NCBI GenBank assembly: GCA_963170055.1
Contig: CAUJGJ010000015.1
Coordinates: forward strand, 213,109-277,108
Direction: 5' to 3'
DNA: 64,000 bases
Source of the DNA: Halisarca cf. caerulea
Lineage: Eukaryota > Porifera > Demospongiae > Chondrillida > Halisarcidae
Shown here: positions 1 through 15,984 of the stretch, piece by piece
Numbering within the stretch: the stretch's first letter is position 1
How the letters are laid out: each line of letters begins with the position of its first letter
Position numbers and translations under genes: made by a program
The notes under the pieces: model-generated
Database searches by the model: none
The model's input: the letters and a program-made list of their open reading frames with translations, nothing else
Told to the model about the DNA's origin: nothing

Positions 1-3000
1 CATATCCAACACTACACATACGCCCACAGTAGTTAAGAAACTTCATGTGTTTCCACTGGGAATGTGCTTGGTGCTAGTGCCAAATATTGGTATTAGCACC
101 AGCATATCCAACACTACACAAATACGCCACAGCACTTCAGAAACTTCATGTGTGTCCACTGGGAATGTGCGTGGTGCTAGTGCCAAATATTGGTATTAGC
201 ACCAGCATATCCAACACTACACAAATACGCCCACATTACTTCAGAAAGGTCATGTGTGTCCACTGGGAATGTGCGTGGTGCTAGTGCCAAATATTGGTAT
301 TAGCACCAGCATATCCAACATTACACAAATACGCCCACAGTAGTTAAGAAACTTCATGTGTGTCTACTGGGAATGTGCGTGGTGCTAGTGTTAAATATTG
401 TTATTAGCACCAGCATATCCAACACTTCAATAATACGCCCACAGTAGTTAAGAAACTTCATGTGTTTCCACTGGGAATGTGCGTGGTGCTAGTGCCAAAT
501 ATTGGTATTAGCACCATCATATCCAACACTACACAAATACGCCCACAGCACTTCAGAAAGGACATGTGTGTCCACTGGGAATGTGCGTGGTGTTAGTGCC
601 AAATATTGGTATTAGCACCAGCATATCCAACACTACACAAATACGCCCACAGAAGTTAAGAAACTTCATGTGTGTCCACTGGGAATGTGCGTGGTCCTAG
701 TGCCAAATATTGGTATTAGCACCAGCATATCCAACACTACACAAATACGCCCACAGCACTTCAGAAACTTCATGTGTGTCCACTGGGAATGTGCGTGGTG
801 CTAGTGCCAAATATTGGTATTAGCACCAGCATATCCAACACTACACAAATACGCCCACAGCACTTCAGAAACTTTATGTGTGTCCACAGGGAATGTGCGT
901 GGTGCTAGTGCCAAATATTGGTATTAGCACCAGCATATCCAACACTACACAAATACGCCCACAGCACTTCGGAAAGGTCATGTGTGTCCACTGGGAATGT
1001 GCGTGGAGCTAGTGCCAAATATTGGTATTAGCACCAGCATATCCAACACTACACAAATACGCCTACAGCACTTCAGAAAGGTCATGTGTGTCCACTGGGA
1101 ATGTGCGTGGTGCTAGTGCCAAATATTGGTATTAACACCAGCATATCCAACACTACACAAGTACGCCCACAGCACTTCAGAAACTTCATGTGTGTCTACT
1201 GGGAATGTGCGTGGTGCTAGTGCCAAATATTGGTATTAGCACCAGCATATCCAACACTACACAAATACGCCCACAGCACTTCAGAAACTTCATGTGTGTC
1301 CACTGGGAATGCGCGTGGTCCTAGTGCCAAATATTGGTATTAGCACCAGCATATCCAACACTACACAAATACGCCCACAGCACTTCAGAAAGGTCATGTG
1401 TGTCCACTGGGAATGTGCGTGGTGCTAGTGCCAAATATTGGTATTAGCACCAGCATATCCAACACTACAAAAATACGCCCACAGTAGTTAATAAACTTCA
1501 CGTGTGTCCACTGGGAATGTGCGTGGTGTTAGTGCCAAATATTGGTATTAGCACCAGCATATCCAACATTACACAAATACGCCCACAGAAGTTAAGAAAC
1601 TTCATGTGTGTCCACTGGGAATGTGCGTGGTGCTAGTGCCAAATATTGGTATTAGCACCAGCATATCCAACACTACACAAATACGCCCACAGCACTTCAG
1701 AAACTTCATGTGTGTCCACTGGGAATGTGCGTGGTGCTAGTGCCAAATATTGGTATTAGCACCAGCATATCCAACACTACACAAATACGCCCACAGCACT
1801 TCAGAAACTTTATGTATGTCCACTGGGAATGTGCGTGGTGCTAGTGCCAAATATTGGTATTAGCACCAGCATATCCAACACTACACAAATACGCCCACAG
1901 CACTTGAGAAAGGTCATGTGTGTCCACTGGGAATGTGCGTGGAGCTAGTGCCAAATATTGTTATTTGCACCAGCATATCCAACACTACACAAATTCGCCC
2001 ACAGCACTTCAGAAAGGTCATGTGTGTCCACTGGGAATGTGCGTGGAGCTAGTGCCAAATATTGGTATTAGCACCAGCATATCCAACACTACACAAATAC
2101 GCCTACAGCACTTCAGAAAGGTCATGTGTGTCCACTGGGAATGTGCGTGGTGCTAGTGCCAAATATTGGTATTAGCACCAGCATATCCAACACTACACAA
2201 ATACGCCCACAACACTTCAGAAACTTCATGTGTGTCCACTGGGAATGCGCGTGGTCCTAGTGCCAAATATTGGTATTAGCACCAGCATATCCAACACTAC
2301 ACAAATACGCCCACATTACTTCAGAAAGGTCATGTGTGTCCACTGGGAATGTGCGTGGTGCTAGTACCAAATATTGGTATTAGCACCAGCATATCCAACA
2401 CTACAAAAATACGCCCACAGTAGTTAATAAACTTCATGTGTGTCCACTGGGAATGTGCGTGGTGCTAGTGCCAAATATTGGTATTAGCACCAGCATATCC
2501 AACACTACACATACGCCCACAGTAGTTAAGAAACTTCATGTGTTTCCACTGGGAATGTGCTTGGTGCTAGTGCCAAATATTGGTATTAGCACCAGCATAT
2601 CCAACACTACACAAATACGCCACAGCACTTCAGAAACTTCATGTGTGTCCACTGGGAATGTGCGTGGTGCTAGTGCCAAATATTGGTATTAGCACCAGCA
2701 TATCCAACACTACACAAATACGCCCACATTACTTCAGAAAGGTCATGTGTGTCCACTGGGAATGTGCGTGGTGCTAGTGCCAAATATTGGTATTAGCACC
2801 AGCATATCCAACATTACACAAATACGCCCACAGTAGTTAAGAAACTTCATGTGTGTCTACTGGGAATGTGCGTGGTGCTAGTGTCAAATATTGTTATTAG
2901 CACCAGCATATCCAACACTTCAATAATACGCCCACAGTAGTTAAGAAACTTCATGTGTTTCCACTGGGAATGTGCGTGGTGCTAGTGCCAAATATTGGTA

Positions 3001-6000
3001 TTAGCACCATCATATCCAACACTACACAAATACGCCCACAGCACTTCAGAAAGGACATGTGTGTCCACTGGGAATGTGCGTGGTGTTAGTGCCAAATATT
3101 GGTATTAGCACCAGCATATCCAACACTACACAAATACGCCCACAGAAGTTAAGAAACTTCATGTGTGTCCACTGGGAATGTGCGTGGTCCTAGTGCCAAA
3201 TATTGGTATTAGCACCAGCATATCCAACACTACACAAATACGCCCACAGCACTTCAGAAACTTTATGTGTGTCCACTGGGAATGTGCGTGGTGCTAGTGC
3301 CAAATATTCGTATTAGCACCAGCATATCCAACACTACACAAATACGCCCACAGCACTTCAGAAACTTTATGTGTGTCCACAGGGAATGTGCGTGGTGCTA
3401 GTGCCAAATATTGGTATTAGCACCAGCATATCCAACACTACACAAATACGCCCACAGCACTTCGGAAAGGTCATGTGTGTCCACTGGGAATGTGCGTGGT
3501 GCTAGTGCCAAATATTGGTATTAGCACCAGCATATCCAACACTACACAAATTCGCCCACAGCACTTCAGAAAGGTCATGTGTGTCCACTGGGAATGTGCG
3601 TGGAGCTAGTGCCAAATATTGGTATTAGCACCAGCATATCCAACACTACACAAATACGCCTACAGCACTTCAGAAAGGTCATGTGTGTCCACTGGGAATG
3701 TGCGTGGTGCTAGTGCCAAATATTGGTATTAACACCAGAATATCCAACACTACACAAGTACGCCCACAGCACTTCAGAAACTTCATGTGTGTCTACTGGG
3801 AATGTGCGTGGTGCTAGTGCCAAATATTGGTATTAGCACCAGCATATCCAACACTACACAAATACGCCCACAGCACTTCAGAAACTTCATGTGTGTCCAC
3901 TGGGAATGCGCGTGGTCCTAGTGCCAAATATTGGTATTAGCACCAGCATATCCAACACTACACAAATACGCCCACAGCACTTCAGAAAGGTCATGTGTGT
4001 CCACTGGGAATGTGCGTGGTGCTAGTGCCAAATATTGGTATTAGCACCAGCATATCCAACACTACAAAAATACGCCCACAGTAGTTAATGAACTTCATGT
4101 GTGTCCACTGGGAATGTGCGTGGTGCTAGTGCCAAATATTGGTATTAGCACCAGCATATCCAACACTACACATACGCCCACAGTAGTTAAGAAACTTCAT
4201 GTGTTTCCACTGGGAATGTGCGTGGTGCTAGTGCCAAATATTGGTATTAGCACCAGCATATCCAACACTACACAAATACGCCACAGCACTTCAGAAACTT
4301 CATGTGTGTCCACTGGGAATGTGCGTGGTGCTAGTGCCAAATATTGGTATTTGCACCAGCATATCCAACACTACACAAATACGCCCACATTACTTCAGAA
4401 AGGATATGTATGTCCACTGGGAATGTGCGTGGTGCTAGTGCCAAATATTGGTATTAGCACCAGCATATCCAACATTACACAAATACGCCCACAGTAGTTA
4501 AGAAACTTCATGTGTGTCTACTGGGAATGTGCGTGGTGCTAGTGTCAAATATTGGTATTAGCACCAGCATATCCAACACTTCAATAATACGCCCACAGTA
4601 GTTAATAAACTTCATATGTTTCCACTGGGAATGTGCGTGGTGCTAGTGCCAAATATTGGTATTAGCACCAGCATATCCAACACTACACAAATACGCCCAC
4701 AGCACTTCAGAAAGGTCATGTTTGTCCACTGGGAATGTGCGTGGTGTTAGTGCCAAATATTGGTATTAGCACCAGCATATCCAACACTACACAAATACGC
4801 CCACAGAAGTTAAGAAACTTCATGTGTGTCCACTGGGAATGTGCGTGGTGCTAGTGCCAAATATTGGTATTAGCACCAGCATATCCAACACTACACAAAT
4901 ACGCCCACAGCACTTCAGAAACTTCATGTGTGTCCACTGGGAATGTGCGTGGTGCTAGTGCCAAATATTGGTATTAGCACCAGCATATCCAACACTACAC
5001 AAATACGCCCACAGCACATATGAAAGGTCATGTGTGTCCACTGGGAATGTGCGTGGTGCTAGTGCCAAATATTGGTATTAGCACCAGCATATCCAACACT
5101 ACACATACGCCCACAGTAGTTAAGAAACTTCATGTGTTTCCACTGGGAATGTGCGTGGTGCTAGTGCCAAATATTGGTATTAGCACCAGCATATCCAACA
5201 CTACACAAATACGCCACAGCACTTCAGAAACTTCATGTGTGTCCACTGGGAATGTGCGTGGTGCTAGTGCCAAATATTGGTATTTGCACCAGCATATCCA
5301 ACACTACACAAATACGCCCACATTACTTCAGAAAGGATATGTATGTCCACTGGGAATGTGCGTGGTGCTAGTGCCAAATATTGGTATTAGCACCAGCATA
5401 TCCAACATTACACAAATACGCCCACAGTAGTTAAGAAACTTCATGTGTGTCTACTGGGAATGTGCGTGGTGCTAGTGTCAAATATTGGTATTAGCACCAG
5501 CATATCCAACACTTCAATAATACGCCCACAGTAGTTAATAAACTTCATATGTTTCCACTGGGAATGTGCGTGGTGCTAGTGCCAAATATTGGTATTAGCA
5601 CCAGCATATCCAACACTACACAAATACGCCCACAGCACTTCAGAAAGGTCATGTTTGTCCACTGGGAATGTGCGTGGTGTTAGTGCCAAATATTGGTATT
5701 AGCACCAGCATATCCAACACTACACAAATACGCCCACAGAAGTTAAGAAACTTCATGTGTGTCCACTGGGAATGTGCGTGGTGCTAGTGCCAAATATTGG
5801 TATTAGCACCAGCATATCCAACACTACACAAATACGCCCACAGCACTTCAGAAACTTCATGTGTGTCCACTGGGAATGTGCGTGGTGCTAGTGCCAAATA
5901 TTGGTATTAGCACCAGCATATCCAACACTACACAAATACGCCCACAGCACATATGAAAGGTCATGTGTGTCCACTGGGAATGTGCGTGGTGCTAGTGCCA

Positions 6001-7560
6001 AATATTGGTATTAGCACCAGCATATCCAACACTACACAAATACGCCCACAGCACTTCAGAAAGGTCATGTGTGTCCACTGGGAATGTGCGTGGTGCTAGT
6101 GCCAAATATTGGTATTAGCACCAGCATATCCAACACTACACAAATTCGCCCACAGCACTTCAGAAAGGTCATGTGTGTCCACTGGGAATGTGCGTGGAGC
6201 TAGTGCCAAATATTGGTATTAGCACCAGCATATACAACACTACACAAATACGCCTACAGCACTTCAGAAAGGTCATGTGTGTCCACTGGGAATGTGCGTG
6301 GTGCTAGTGCCAAATATTGGTATTAGCACCAGCATATCCAACACTACACAATTACGCCCACAGCACTTCAGAAACTTCATGTGTGTCTACTGGGAATGTG
6401 CGTGGTGCTAGTGACAAATATTGGTATTAGCACCAGCATATCCAACACTACACAAATACGCCCACAGCACTTCAGAAACTTCATGTGTGTCCACTGGGAA
6501 TGCGCGTGGTCCTAGTGCCAAATATTGGTATTAGCACCAGCATATCCAACACTACACAAATACGCCCACAGCACTACAGAAAGGTCATGTGTGTCCACTG
6601 GGAATGTGCGTGGTGCTAGTGCCAAATATTGGTATTAGCACCAGCATATCCAACACTACAAAAATACGCCCACAGTAGTTAATAAACTTCATGTGTGTCC
6701 ACTGGGAATGTGCGTGGTGTTAGTGCCAAATATTGGTATTAGCACCAGCATATCCAACATTACACAAATACGCCCACAGAAGTTAAGAAACTTCATGTGT
6801 TTCAACTGGGAATGTGCGTGGTGCTAGTGCCAAATATTGGTATTAGCACCAGCATATCCAACACTACACAAATTCGCCCACAGTACTTCAGAAAGGTCAT
6901 GTGTGTCCACTGGGAATGTGCGTGGAGCTAGTACCAAATGTTGGTATTAGTACCAGCATATCCAACACTACACAAATACGCCTACAGCACTTCAGAAAGG
7001 TCATGTGTGTCCACTGGGAATGTGCGTGGAGCTAGTGCCAAATGTTGGTATTAGCACCAGCATATCCAACACTACACAAATACGCCTACAGCACTTCAGA
7101 AAGGTCATGTGTGTCCACTGGGAATGTGCGTGGTGCTAGTGCCAAATATTGGTATTAGCACCAGCATATCCAACACTACACAAGTACGCCCACAGCACTT
7201 CAGAAACTTCATGTGTGTCTACTGGGAATGTGCGTGGTGCTAGTGCCAAATATTGGTATTAGCACCAGCATATCCAACACTACACGTACGCCCACAGTAG
7301 TTAAGAAACTTCATGTGTTTCCACTGGGAATGTGCGTGGTGCTAGTGCCAAATATTGGTATTAGCACCAGCATATCCAACACTACACAAATACGCCACAG
7401 CACTTCAAAAACTTCATGTGTGTCCACTGGGAATGTGCGTGGTGCTAGTGCCAAATATTGGTATTAGCACCAGCATATCCAACACTACACAAATACGCCC
7501 ACAGAACTTCAGAAAGGTCATGTGTGTCCACTGGGAATGTGCGTGGTGCTAGTGCCAAAT
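1..7560 (+). repeat. Higher-order blocks of the 104-bp satellite, left part
   Basis: A distinctive run of variant units, containing a CTACACATACG deletion followed by an ATACGCCACAG deletion, starts at about 1 and recurs near 2,494, 4,155, 5,088 and 7,269. Offsets are 2,493, 1,661, 933 and about 2,181 bp. Shared private variants inside the blocks (for example cacttcaataatacgccc) show that blocks of many units were copied, not single units. This is the usual sign of unequal exchange or segmental amplification in satellite DNA. Confidence 0.85.
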
Positions 7561-9499
7561 ATTGTTATTAGCACCAGCATATCCAACACTTCAATAATAC
7601 GCCCACAGTAGTTAAGAAACTTCATGTGTTTCCACTGGGAATGTGCATGGTGCTAGTGCCAAATATTGGTATTAGCACCAGCATATCCAACATTACACAA
7701 ATACGCCCACAGTAGTTAAGAAACTTCATGTGTGTCCACTGGGAATGTGCGTGGTGCTAGTGCCAAATATTCGTATTAGCACCAGCATATCCAACACTAC
7801 AAAAATACGCCCACAGTAGTCAATAAACTTCATGTGTGTCCACTGGGAAAGTGCGTGGTGCTAGTGCCAAATATTGGCATTAGCACCAGCATATCCGACA
7901 CTACACAAATACGCCCACAGCACTTCAGAAAGGTCATGTGTGTCCACTGGGAATGTGCGTGGTGCTAGTGTAAAATATTGGTATTAGCACCAGCATATCC
8001 AACATTGCACAAATACGCCCACAGAAGTTAAGAAACTTCATGTGTGTCCACTGGGAATGTGCGTGGTGCTAGTGCCAAATATTCGTATTAGCACCAGCAT
8101 ATCCAACACTACAAAAATACGCCCACAGTAGTTAATAAACTTCATGTGTGTCCACTGGGAAAGTGCGTGGTGCTAGTGCCAAATATTGGTATTAGCACCA
8201 GCATATCCAACACTACACAAATACGCCCACAGCACTTCAGAAACTTCATGTGTGTCCACTGGGAATGTGCGTGGTGCAAGTGCCAAATATTGGTATTAGC
8301 ACCAGCATATCCAACACTACACAAATACGCCCACAGCACTTCAGAAAGGTCATGTGTGTCCACTGGGAATGTGCGTGGTGCTAGTGCCAAATATTGGTAT
8401 TAGCACCAGCATATCCAACACTACACAAATACGCCCACAGCACTTCAGAAAGGTCATGTGTGTCCACTAGGAATGTGCGTGGTGCTAGTGCCAAATATTG
8501 GTATTAGCACCAGCATATCCAACACTACACAAATACGCCCACAGCATTTCAGAAAGGTCATGTGTGTCCACTGGGAATGTGCGTGGAGCTAGTGCCAAAT
8601 ATTGGTATTAGCACCAGCATATCCAACACTACACAAATACGCCTACAGCACTTCAGAAAGGTCATGTGTGTCCACTGGGAATGTGCGTGGTGCTAGTGCC
8701 AAATATTGGTATTAGCACCAGCATATCCAACAGTACACAAGTACGCCCACAGCACTTCAGAAACTTCACGTGTGTCTACTGGGAATGTGCGTGGTGCTAG
8801 TGCCAAATATTGGTATTAGCACCAGCATATCCAACACTACACAAATACGCCCACAGCACTTCAGAACGGTCAAGTGTGTCTACTGGGAATGTGCGTGGTG
8901 CTAGTGCCAAATATTGGTATTAGCACCAGCATATCCAACACTACACAAATACGCCCACAGCACTTCAGAAACTTCAAGTGTGTCCACTGGGAATGTGCGT
9001 GGTGCTAGTGCCAAATATTGGTATTAGCACCAGCATATCCAACACTACACAAATACGCCCATAGCACTTCACAAAGGTCATGTGTGTCCACTGGGAATGT
9101 GCGTGGTGCTAGTGCCAAATATTGGTATTAGCACCAGCATATCAAACACTATACAAATACGCCCACAACACTTCAGAAAGGTCATGTGTGTCCACTGGGA
9201 ATGTGCGTGGTGCTAGTGCCAAATATTGGTATTAGCACCAGCATATCCAACACTACACAAATACGCCCACAGCACTTCAGAAACTTTATGTGTGTCCCCT
9301 GGGAATGTGCGTGGTGCTAGTGCCAAATATTGGTATTAGCACCAGCATATCCAACACTACACAAATACGCCCACAGCACTTCACAAACTTCATGTGTGTC
9401 CACTGGGAATGTGCGCGGTGCTAGTGCCTAATATTGGTATTAGTACCAGCATATCCAACACTACACAAATACGCCCACAGCACTTCAGAAAGGTCATGT

Positions 9500-12400
9500 G
9501 TGTCCACTGGGAATGTGCGTGGTGCTAGTGCCAAATATTGGTATTAGCACCAGCATATCCAACACTACACAAGTACGCCCACAGCACTTCAGAAACTTAA
9601 TGTGTGTCTACTGGGAATGTGCGTGGTGCTAGTGCCAAATATTGGTATTAGCACCAACATATCCAACATTACACAAATACGCCCACAGTAGTTAAGAAAC
9701 TTCATGTGTGTCCACTGGGAATGTGCGTGGTGCTAGTGCCAAATATTGGTATTAGCACCAGCATATCCAACACTACACAAATACGCCCACAGTAGTAAAG
9801 AAACTTCATGTGTGTCCACTGGGAATGTGCGTAGTGCTAGTGCCAAATATTGGTATTTGCACCAGCATATCCAACACTACAATAATACGCCCACAGAACT
9901 TCAGAAAGGTCATGTGTGTCCAGTGGGAATGTGCGTGGTGCTAGTGCCAAATATTGGTATTAGCACCAGCATATCCAACACTACACAAATACGCCCACAG
10001 CACATATGAAAGGTCATGTGTGTCCACTGGGAATGTGCGTTGTGCTAGTGCCAAATATTGGTATTAGCACCAGCATATCCAACACTACACAAATGCGCTC
10101 ACAGCACTTCAGAAAGGTCATGTGTGTCCACTGGGAATGTGCGTGGTGCTAGTGCCAAATATTGGTATTAGCACCAGCATATCCAACACTAAACAAATGC
10201 GCTCACAGCACTTGAGAAAGGTCATGTGTGTCCACTGGGAATGTGCGTGGTGCTAGTGCCAAATACTTGTATTAGCACCAGCATATCCAACATTACACAA
10301 ATACGCCCACAGTAGTAAAGAAACTTCATGTGTGTCCTCTGGGAATGTGCGTGGTGCTAGTGCCAAATATTGGTATTAGCACCAGCATATCCAACACTAC
10401 ACAAGTACGCCCACAGCACTTGAGAAACTTCATGTGTGTCTACTGGGAATGTGCGTGGTGCTAGTGCCCAATATTGGTATTAGCACCAGCATATACAACA
10501 CTACACAAATACGCCCATAGCACTTCACAAAGGTCATGTGTGTCCACTGGGAATGTGCGTGGTGCTAGTGCCAAATATTGGTATTAGCACCAGCATATCC
10601 AACACTACACAAATACGCCCACAGCACTTCAGAAACTTTATGTGTGTCCCCTGGGAATGTGCGTGGTGCTAGTGCCAAATATTGGTATTAGCACCAGCAT
10701 ATCCAACACTACACAAATACGCCCACAGCACTTCACAAACTTCATGTGTGTCCACTGGGAATGTGCGCGGTGCTAGTGCCTAATATTGGTATTAGTACCA
10801 GCATATCCAACACTACACAAATACGCCCACAGCACTTCAGAAAGGTCATGTGTGTCCACTGGGAATGTGCGTGGTGCTAGTGCCAAATATTGGTATTAGC
10901 ACCAGCATATCCAACACTACACAAGTACGCCCACAGCACTTCAGAAACTTCATGTGTGTCTACTGGGAATGTGCGTGGTGCTAGTGCCAAATATTGGTAT
11001 TAGCACCAGCATATCCAACATTACACAAATACGCCCACAGTAGTTAAGAAACTTCATGTGTGTCCACTGGGAATGTGCGTGGTGCTAGTGCCAAATATTG
11101 GTATTAGCACCAGCATATCCAACACTACACAAATACGCCCACAGCACTTCAGAAACTTCATGTGTGTCCACTGGGAATGTGCGTGGTGCTAGTGCCAAAT
11201 ATTGGTATTTGCACCAGCATATCCAACACTACAATAATACGCCCACAGAACTTCAGAAAGGTCATGTGTGTCCAGTGGGAATGTGCGTGGTGCTAGTGCC
11301 AAATATTGGTATTAGCACCAGCATATCCAACACTACACAAATACGCCCACAGCACTTCACAAACTTCATGTGTGTCCACTGGGAATGTGCGCGGTGCTAG
11401 TGCCTAATATTGGTATTAGTACCAGCATATCCAACACTACACAAATACGCCCACAGCACTTCAGAAAGGTCATGTGTGTCCACTGGGAATGTGCGTGGTG
11501 CTAGTGCCAAATATTGGTATTAGCACCAGCATATCCAACACTACACAAGTACGCCCACAGCACTTCAGAAACTTCATGTGTGTCTACTGGGAATGTGCGT
11601 GGTGCTAGTGCCAAATATTGGTATTTGCACCAGCATATCCAACATTACACAAATACGCCCACAGTAGTTAAGAAACTTCATGTGTGTCCACTGGGAATGT
11701 GCGTGGTGCTAGTGCCAAATATTGGTATTAGCACCAGCATATCCAACACTACACAAATACGCCCACAGCACTTCAGAAACTTCATGTGTGTCCACTGGGA
11801 ATGTGCGTGGTGCTAGTGCCAAATATTGGTATTTGCACCAGCATATCCAACACTACAATAATACGCCCACAGAACTTCAGAAAGGTCATGTGTGTCCAGT
11901 GGGAATGTGCGTGGTGCTAGTGCCAAATATTGGTATTAGCACCAGCATATCCAACACTACACAAATACGCCCACAGCACATATGAAAGGTCATGTGTGTC
12001 CACTGGGAATGTGCGTTGTGCTAGTGCCAAATATTGGTAATACCACCAGCATATCCAACACTACACAAATGCGCTCACAGCACTTCAGAAAGGTCATGTG
12101 TGTCCACTGGGAATGTGCGTGGTGCTAGTGCCAAATATTGGTATTAGTACCAGCATATCCAACACTAAACAAATGCGCTCACAGCACTTGAGAAAGGTCA
12201 TGTGTGTCCACTGGGAATATGCGTGGTGCTAGTGCCAAATACTTGTATTAGCACCAGCATATCCAACATTACACAAATACGCCCACAGTAGTAAAGAAAC
12301 TTCATGTGTGTCCTCTGGGAATGTGCGTGGTGCTAGTGCCAAATATTGGTATTAGCACCAGCATATCCAACACTACACAAATACGCCCACAGTAGTTATG

Positions 12401-15100
12401 AAACTTCATGTGTGTCCACTGGGAATGTGCGTGGTGCTAGTGCCAAATATTGGTATTAGCACCAGCATATCCAACACTACACAAATACGCCCACAGTAGT
12501 TATGAAACTTCATGTGTGTCCTCTGGGAATGTGCGTGGTGCTAGTGCCAAATATTGGTATTAGCACCAGCATATCCAACATTACATAAATACGCCCACAG
12601 TAGTAAAGAAACTTCATGTGTGTCCTCTGGGAATGTGCGTGGTGCTAGAGCCAAATATTGGTATTAGCACCAGCATATCCAACATTACACAAATACGCCC
12701 ACAGTAGTTATGAAACTTCATGTGTGTCCACTGGGAATGTGCGTGGTGCTAGTGCCAAATATTGGTATTAGCACCAGCATATCCAACACTACACAAATGC
12801 GCTCACAGCACTTCAGAAAGGTCATGTGTGTCCACTGGGAATGTGCGTGGTGCTAGTGCCAAATATTGGTATTAGCACCAGCATATCCAACACTACACAA
12901 GTACGCCCACAGCACTTCAGAAACTTCATGTGTGTCTACTGGGAATGTGCGTGGTGCTAGTGCCAAATATTGGTATTAGCACCAGCATATCCAACATTAC
13001 ACAAATACGCCCACAGTAGTTAAGAAACTTCATGTGTGTCCACTGGGAATGTGCGTGGTGCTACTACCAAATATTGGTATTAGCACCAGCATATCCAACA
13101 TTACACAAACACGCCCACAGTAGTTATGAAGCTTCATGTGTGTCCTCTGGGAATGTGCGTGGTGCTAGTGCCAAATATTGGTATTAGCACCAGCATATCC
13201 AACACTACACAAATAAGCCCACAGCACTTCAGAAACTTCATGTTTGTCCACTGGGAATGTGCGTGGTGCTAGTGCCAAATATTGGTATTAGCACCAGCAT
13301 ATCCAACACTACACAAATACGCCCACAGCACTTCAGAAACTTCATGTTTGTCCACTGGGAATGTGCGTGGTGCTAGTGCCAAATATTGGTATTAGCACCA
13401 GCATATCCAACACTACACAAATGCGCTCAAAGCACATCAGAAAGGTCATGTGTGTCCACTGGGAATGTGCGTGGTGCTAGTGCCAAATATTGGTATTAGC
13501 ACCAGCATATCCAACATTACAAAAATACGCCCACAGTAGTTTTGAAACTTCATGTGTGTCCTCTGGGAATGTGCGTGGTGCTAGTGCCAAATATTGGTAT
13601 TAGCACCAGCATATCCAACACTACACAAATGCGCTCACAGCACTTCAGAAAGGTCATGTGTGTCCACTGGGAATGTGCGTGGTGCTAGTGCCTAATACTT
13701 ATATTAGCACCAGCATATCCAACATTACACAATTACGCCCACAGTAGTAAAGAAACTTCATGTGTGTCCTCTGGGAATGTGCGTGGTGCTAGTGCCAAAT
13801 ATTGGTATTAGCACCAGCATATCCAACACTACACAAATACGCCCACAGCACTTCAGAAACTTTATGTGTGTCCACTGGGAATGTGCGTGGTGCTAGTGCC
13901 AAATATTGGTATTAGCACCAGCATATCCAACACTACACAAATACGCCCACAGCACTTCAGAAAGGTCATGTGTGTCCACTGGGAATGTGCGTGGTGCCAG
14001 TGCCAAATATTGGTATTAGCACCAGCATATCCAACACTACACAAATGCGCTCACAGCACTTCAGAAAGGTCATGTGTGTCCACTGGGAATGTGCGTGGTG
14101 CTAGTGCCAAATATTGGTATTAGCACCAGCATATCCAACACTAAACAAATGCGCTCACAGCACTTGAGAAAGGTCATGTGTGTCCACTGGGAATGTGCGT
14201 GGTGCTAGTGCCAAATACTTGTATTAGCACCAGCATATCCAACATTACACAAATACGCCCACAGTAGTAAAGAAACTTCATGTGTGTCCTCTGGGAATGT
14301 GCGTGGTGCTAGTGCCAAATATTGGTATTAGAACCAGCATATCCAACATTACACAAATACGCCCACAGTAGTTATGAAACTTCATGTGTGTCCACTGGGA
14401 ATGTGCGTGGTGCTAGTGCCAAATATTGGTATTAGCACCAGCATATCCAACACTACACAAATACGCCCACAGTAGTTATGAAACTTCATGTGTGTCCTCT
14501 GGGAATGTGCGTGGTGCTAGTGCCAAATATTGGTATTAGCACCAGCATATCCAACATTACACAAATACGCCCACAGTAGTTAAGAAACTTCATGTGTGTC
14601 CACTGGGAATGTGCGTGGTGCTAGTACCAAATATTGGTATTAGCACCAGCATATCCAACATTACACAAATACGCCCACAGTAGTTATGAAGCTTCATGTG
14701 TGTCCTCTGGGAATGTGCGTGGTGCTAGTGCCAAATATTGGTATTAGCACCAGCATATCCAACACTACACAAATACGCCCACAGCACTTCAGAAACTTCA
14801 TGTTTGTCCACTGGGAATGTGCGTGGTGCTAGTGCCAAATATTGGTATTAGCACCAGCATATCCAACACTACACAAATACGCCCACAGCACTTCAGAAAA
14901 GTCATGTGTGTCCACTGGGAATGTGCGTGGTGCCAGTGCCAAATATTGGTATTAGCACCAGCATATCCAACACTACACAAATGCGCTCACAGCACTTCAG
15001 AAAGGTCATGTGTGTCCACTGGGAATGTGCGTGGTGCTAGTGCCAAATATTGGTATTAGCACCAGCATATCCAACACTAAACAAATGCGCTCACAGCACT
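9500..15100 (+). repeat. Higher-order blocks of the 104-bp satellite, central part
   Basis: Variant combinations repeat at offsets that are close multiples of 104 bp. Blocks near 11,098, 11,514 and 11,722 are 416 and 208 bp apart. The run at 13,862-14,330 recurs near 14,798 (offset 936, nine units). Local markers include ACAAATGCGCTCACAG and CTAAACAAATGCG. Confidence 0.75.
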
Positions 15101-15984
15101 TGAGAAAGGTCATGTGTGTCCACTGGGAATGTGCGTGGTGCTAGTGCCAAATACTTGTATTAGCACCAGCATATCCAACATTACACAAATACGCCCACAG
15201 TAGTAAAGAAACTTCATGTGTGTCCTCTGGGAATGTGCGTGGTGGTAGTGCCAAATATTGGTATTAGCACCAGCATATCCAACACTACACAAATACGCCC
15301 ACAGCACTTCAAAAACTTCATGTGTGTCCACTGGGAATGTGCGTGGTGCTAGTGCCAAATATTGGTATTAGCACCAGCATATCCACCACTACACAAATAC
15401 GCCCACAACACTTCAGAAAGGTCATGTGTGTCCACTGGGAATATGCGTGGTGCTAGTCCAAATATTGGTATTATCACCAGCATATCCAACATTACACAAA
15501 TACGCCCACAACACTTCAGAAAGGTCATGTGTGTCCACTGGGAATGTGTGTGGTGCTAGTGCCAAATATTGGTATTATCACCAGCATATCCAACACTACA
15601 CAAATACGCCCACAGTAGTTAAGAAACTTCATGTGTGTCCACTGGGAATGTGTGTGGTTCTAGTGCCAAATTTCGGTATTAGCACCAGCATATATATCCA
15701 ACACTACACAAATACACCCACAGCAGTTAAGAAACTTCATGTGTGTCCACTGGGAATGTGCGTGGTCTAGTGCCAAATATTGGTATTAGCACCAGCATAT
15801 CCAACACTACACAAATACGCCCACAGCACTTCAGAAAGGTCATGTGTGTCCACTGGGAATGTGCGTGGTGCTAGTGCCAAATATTGGTATTAGCACCAGC
15901 ATATCCAACACTACACAAATGCGCCCACAGCACTTCAGAAAGGTCATGTGTGTCCACTGGGAATGTGCGTGTTGCTAGTGCCAA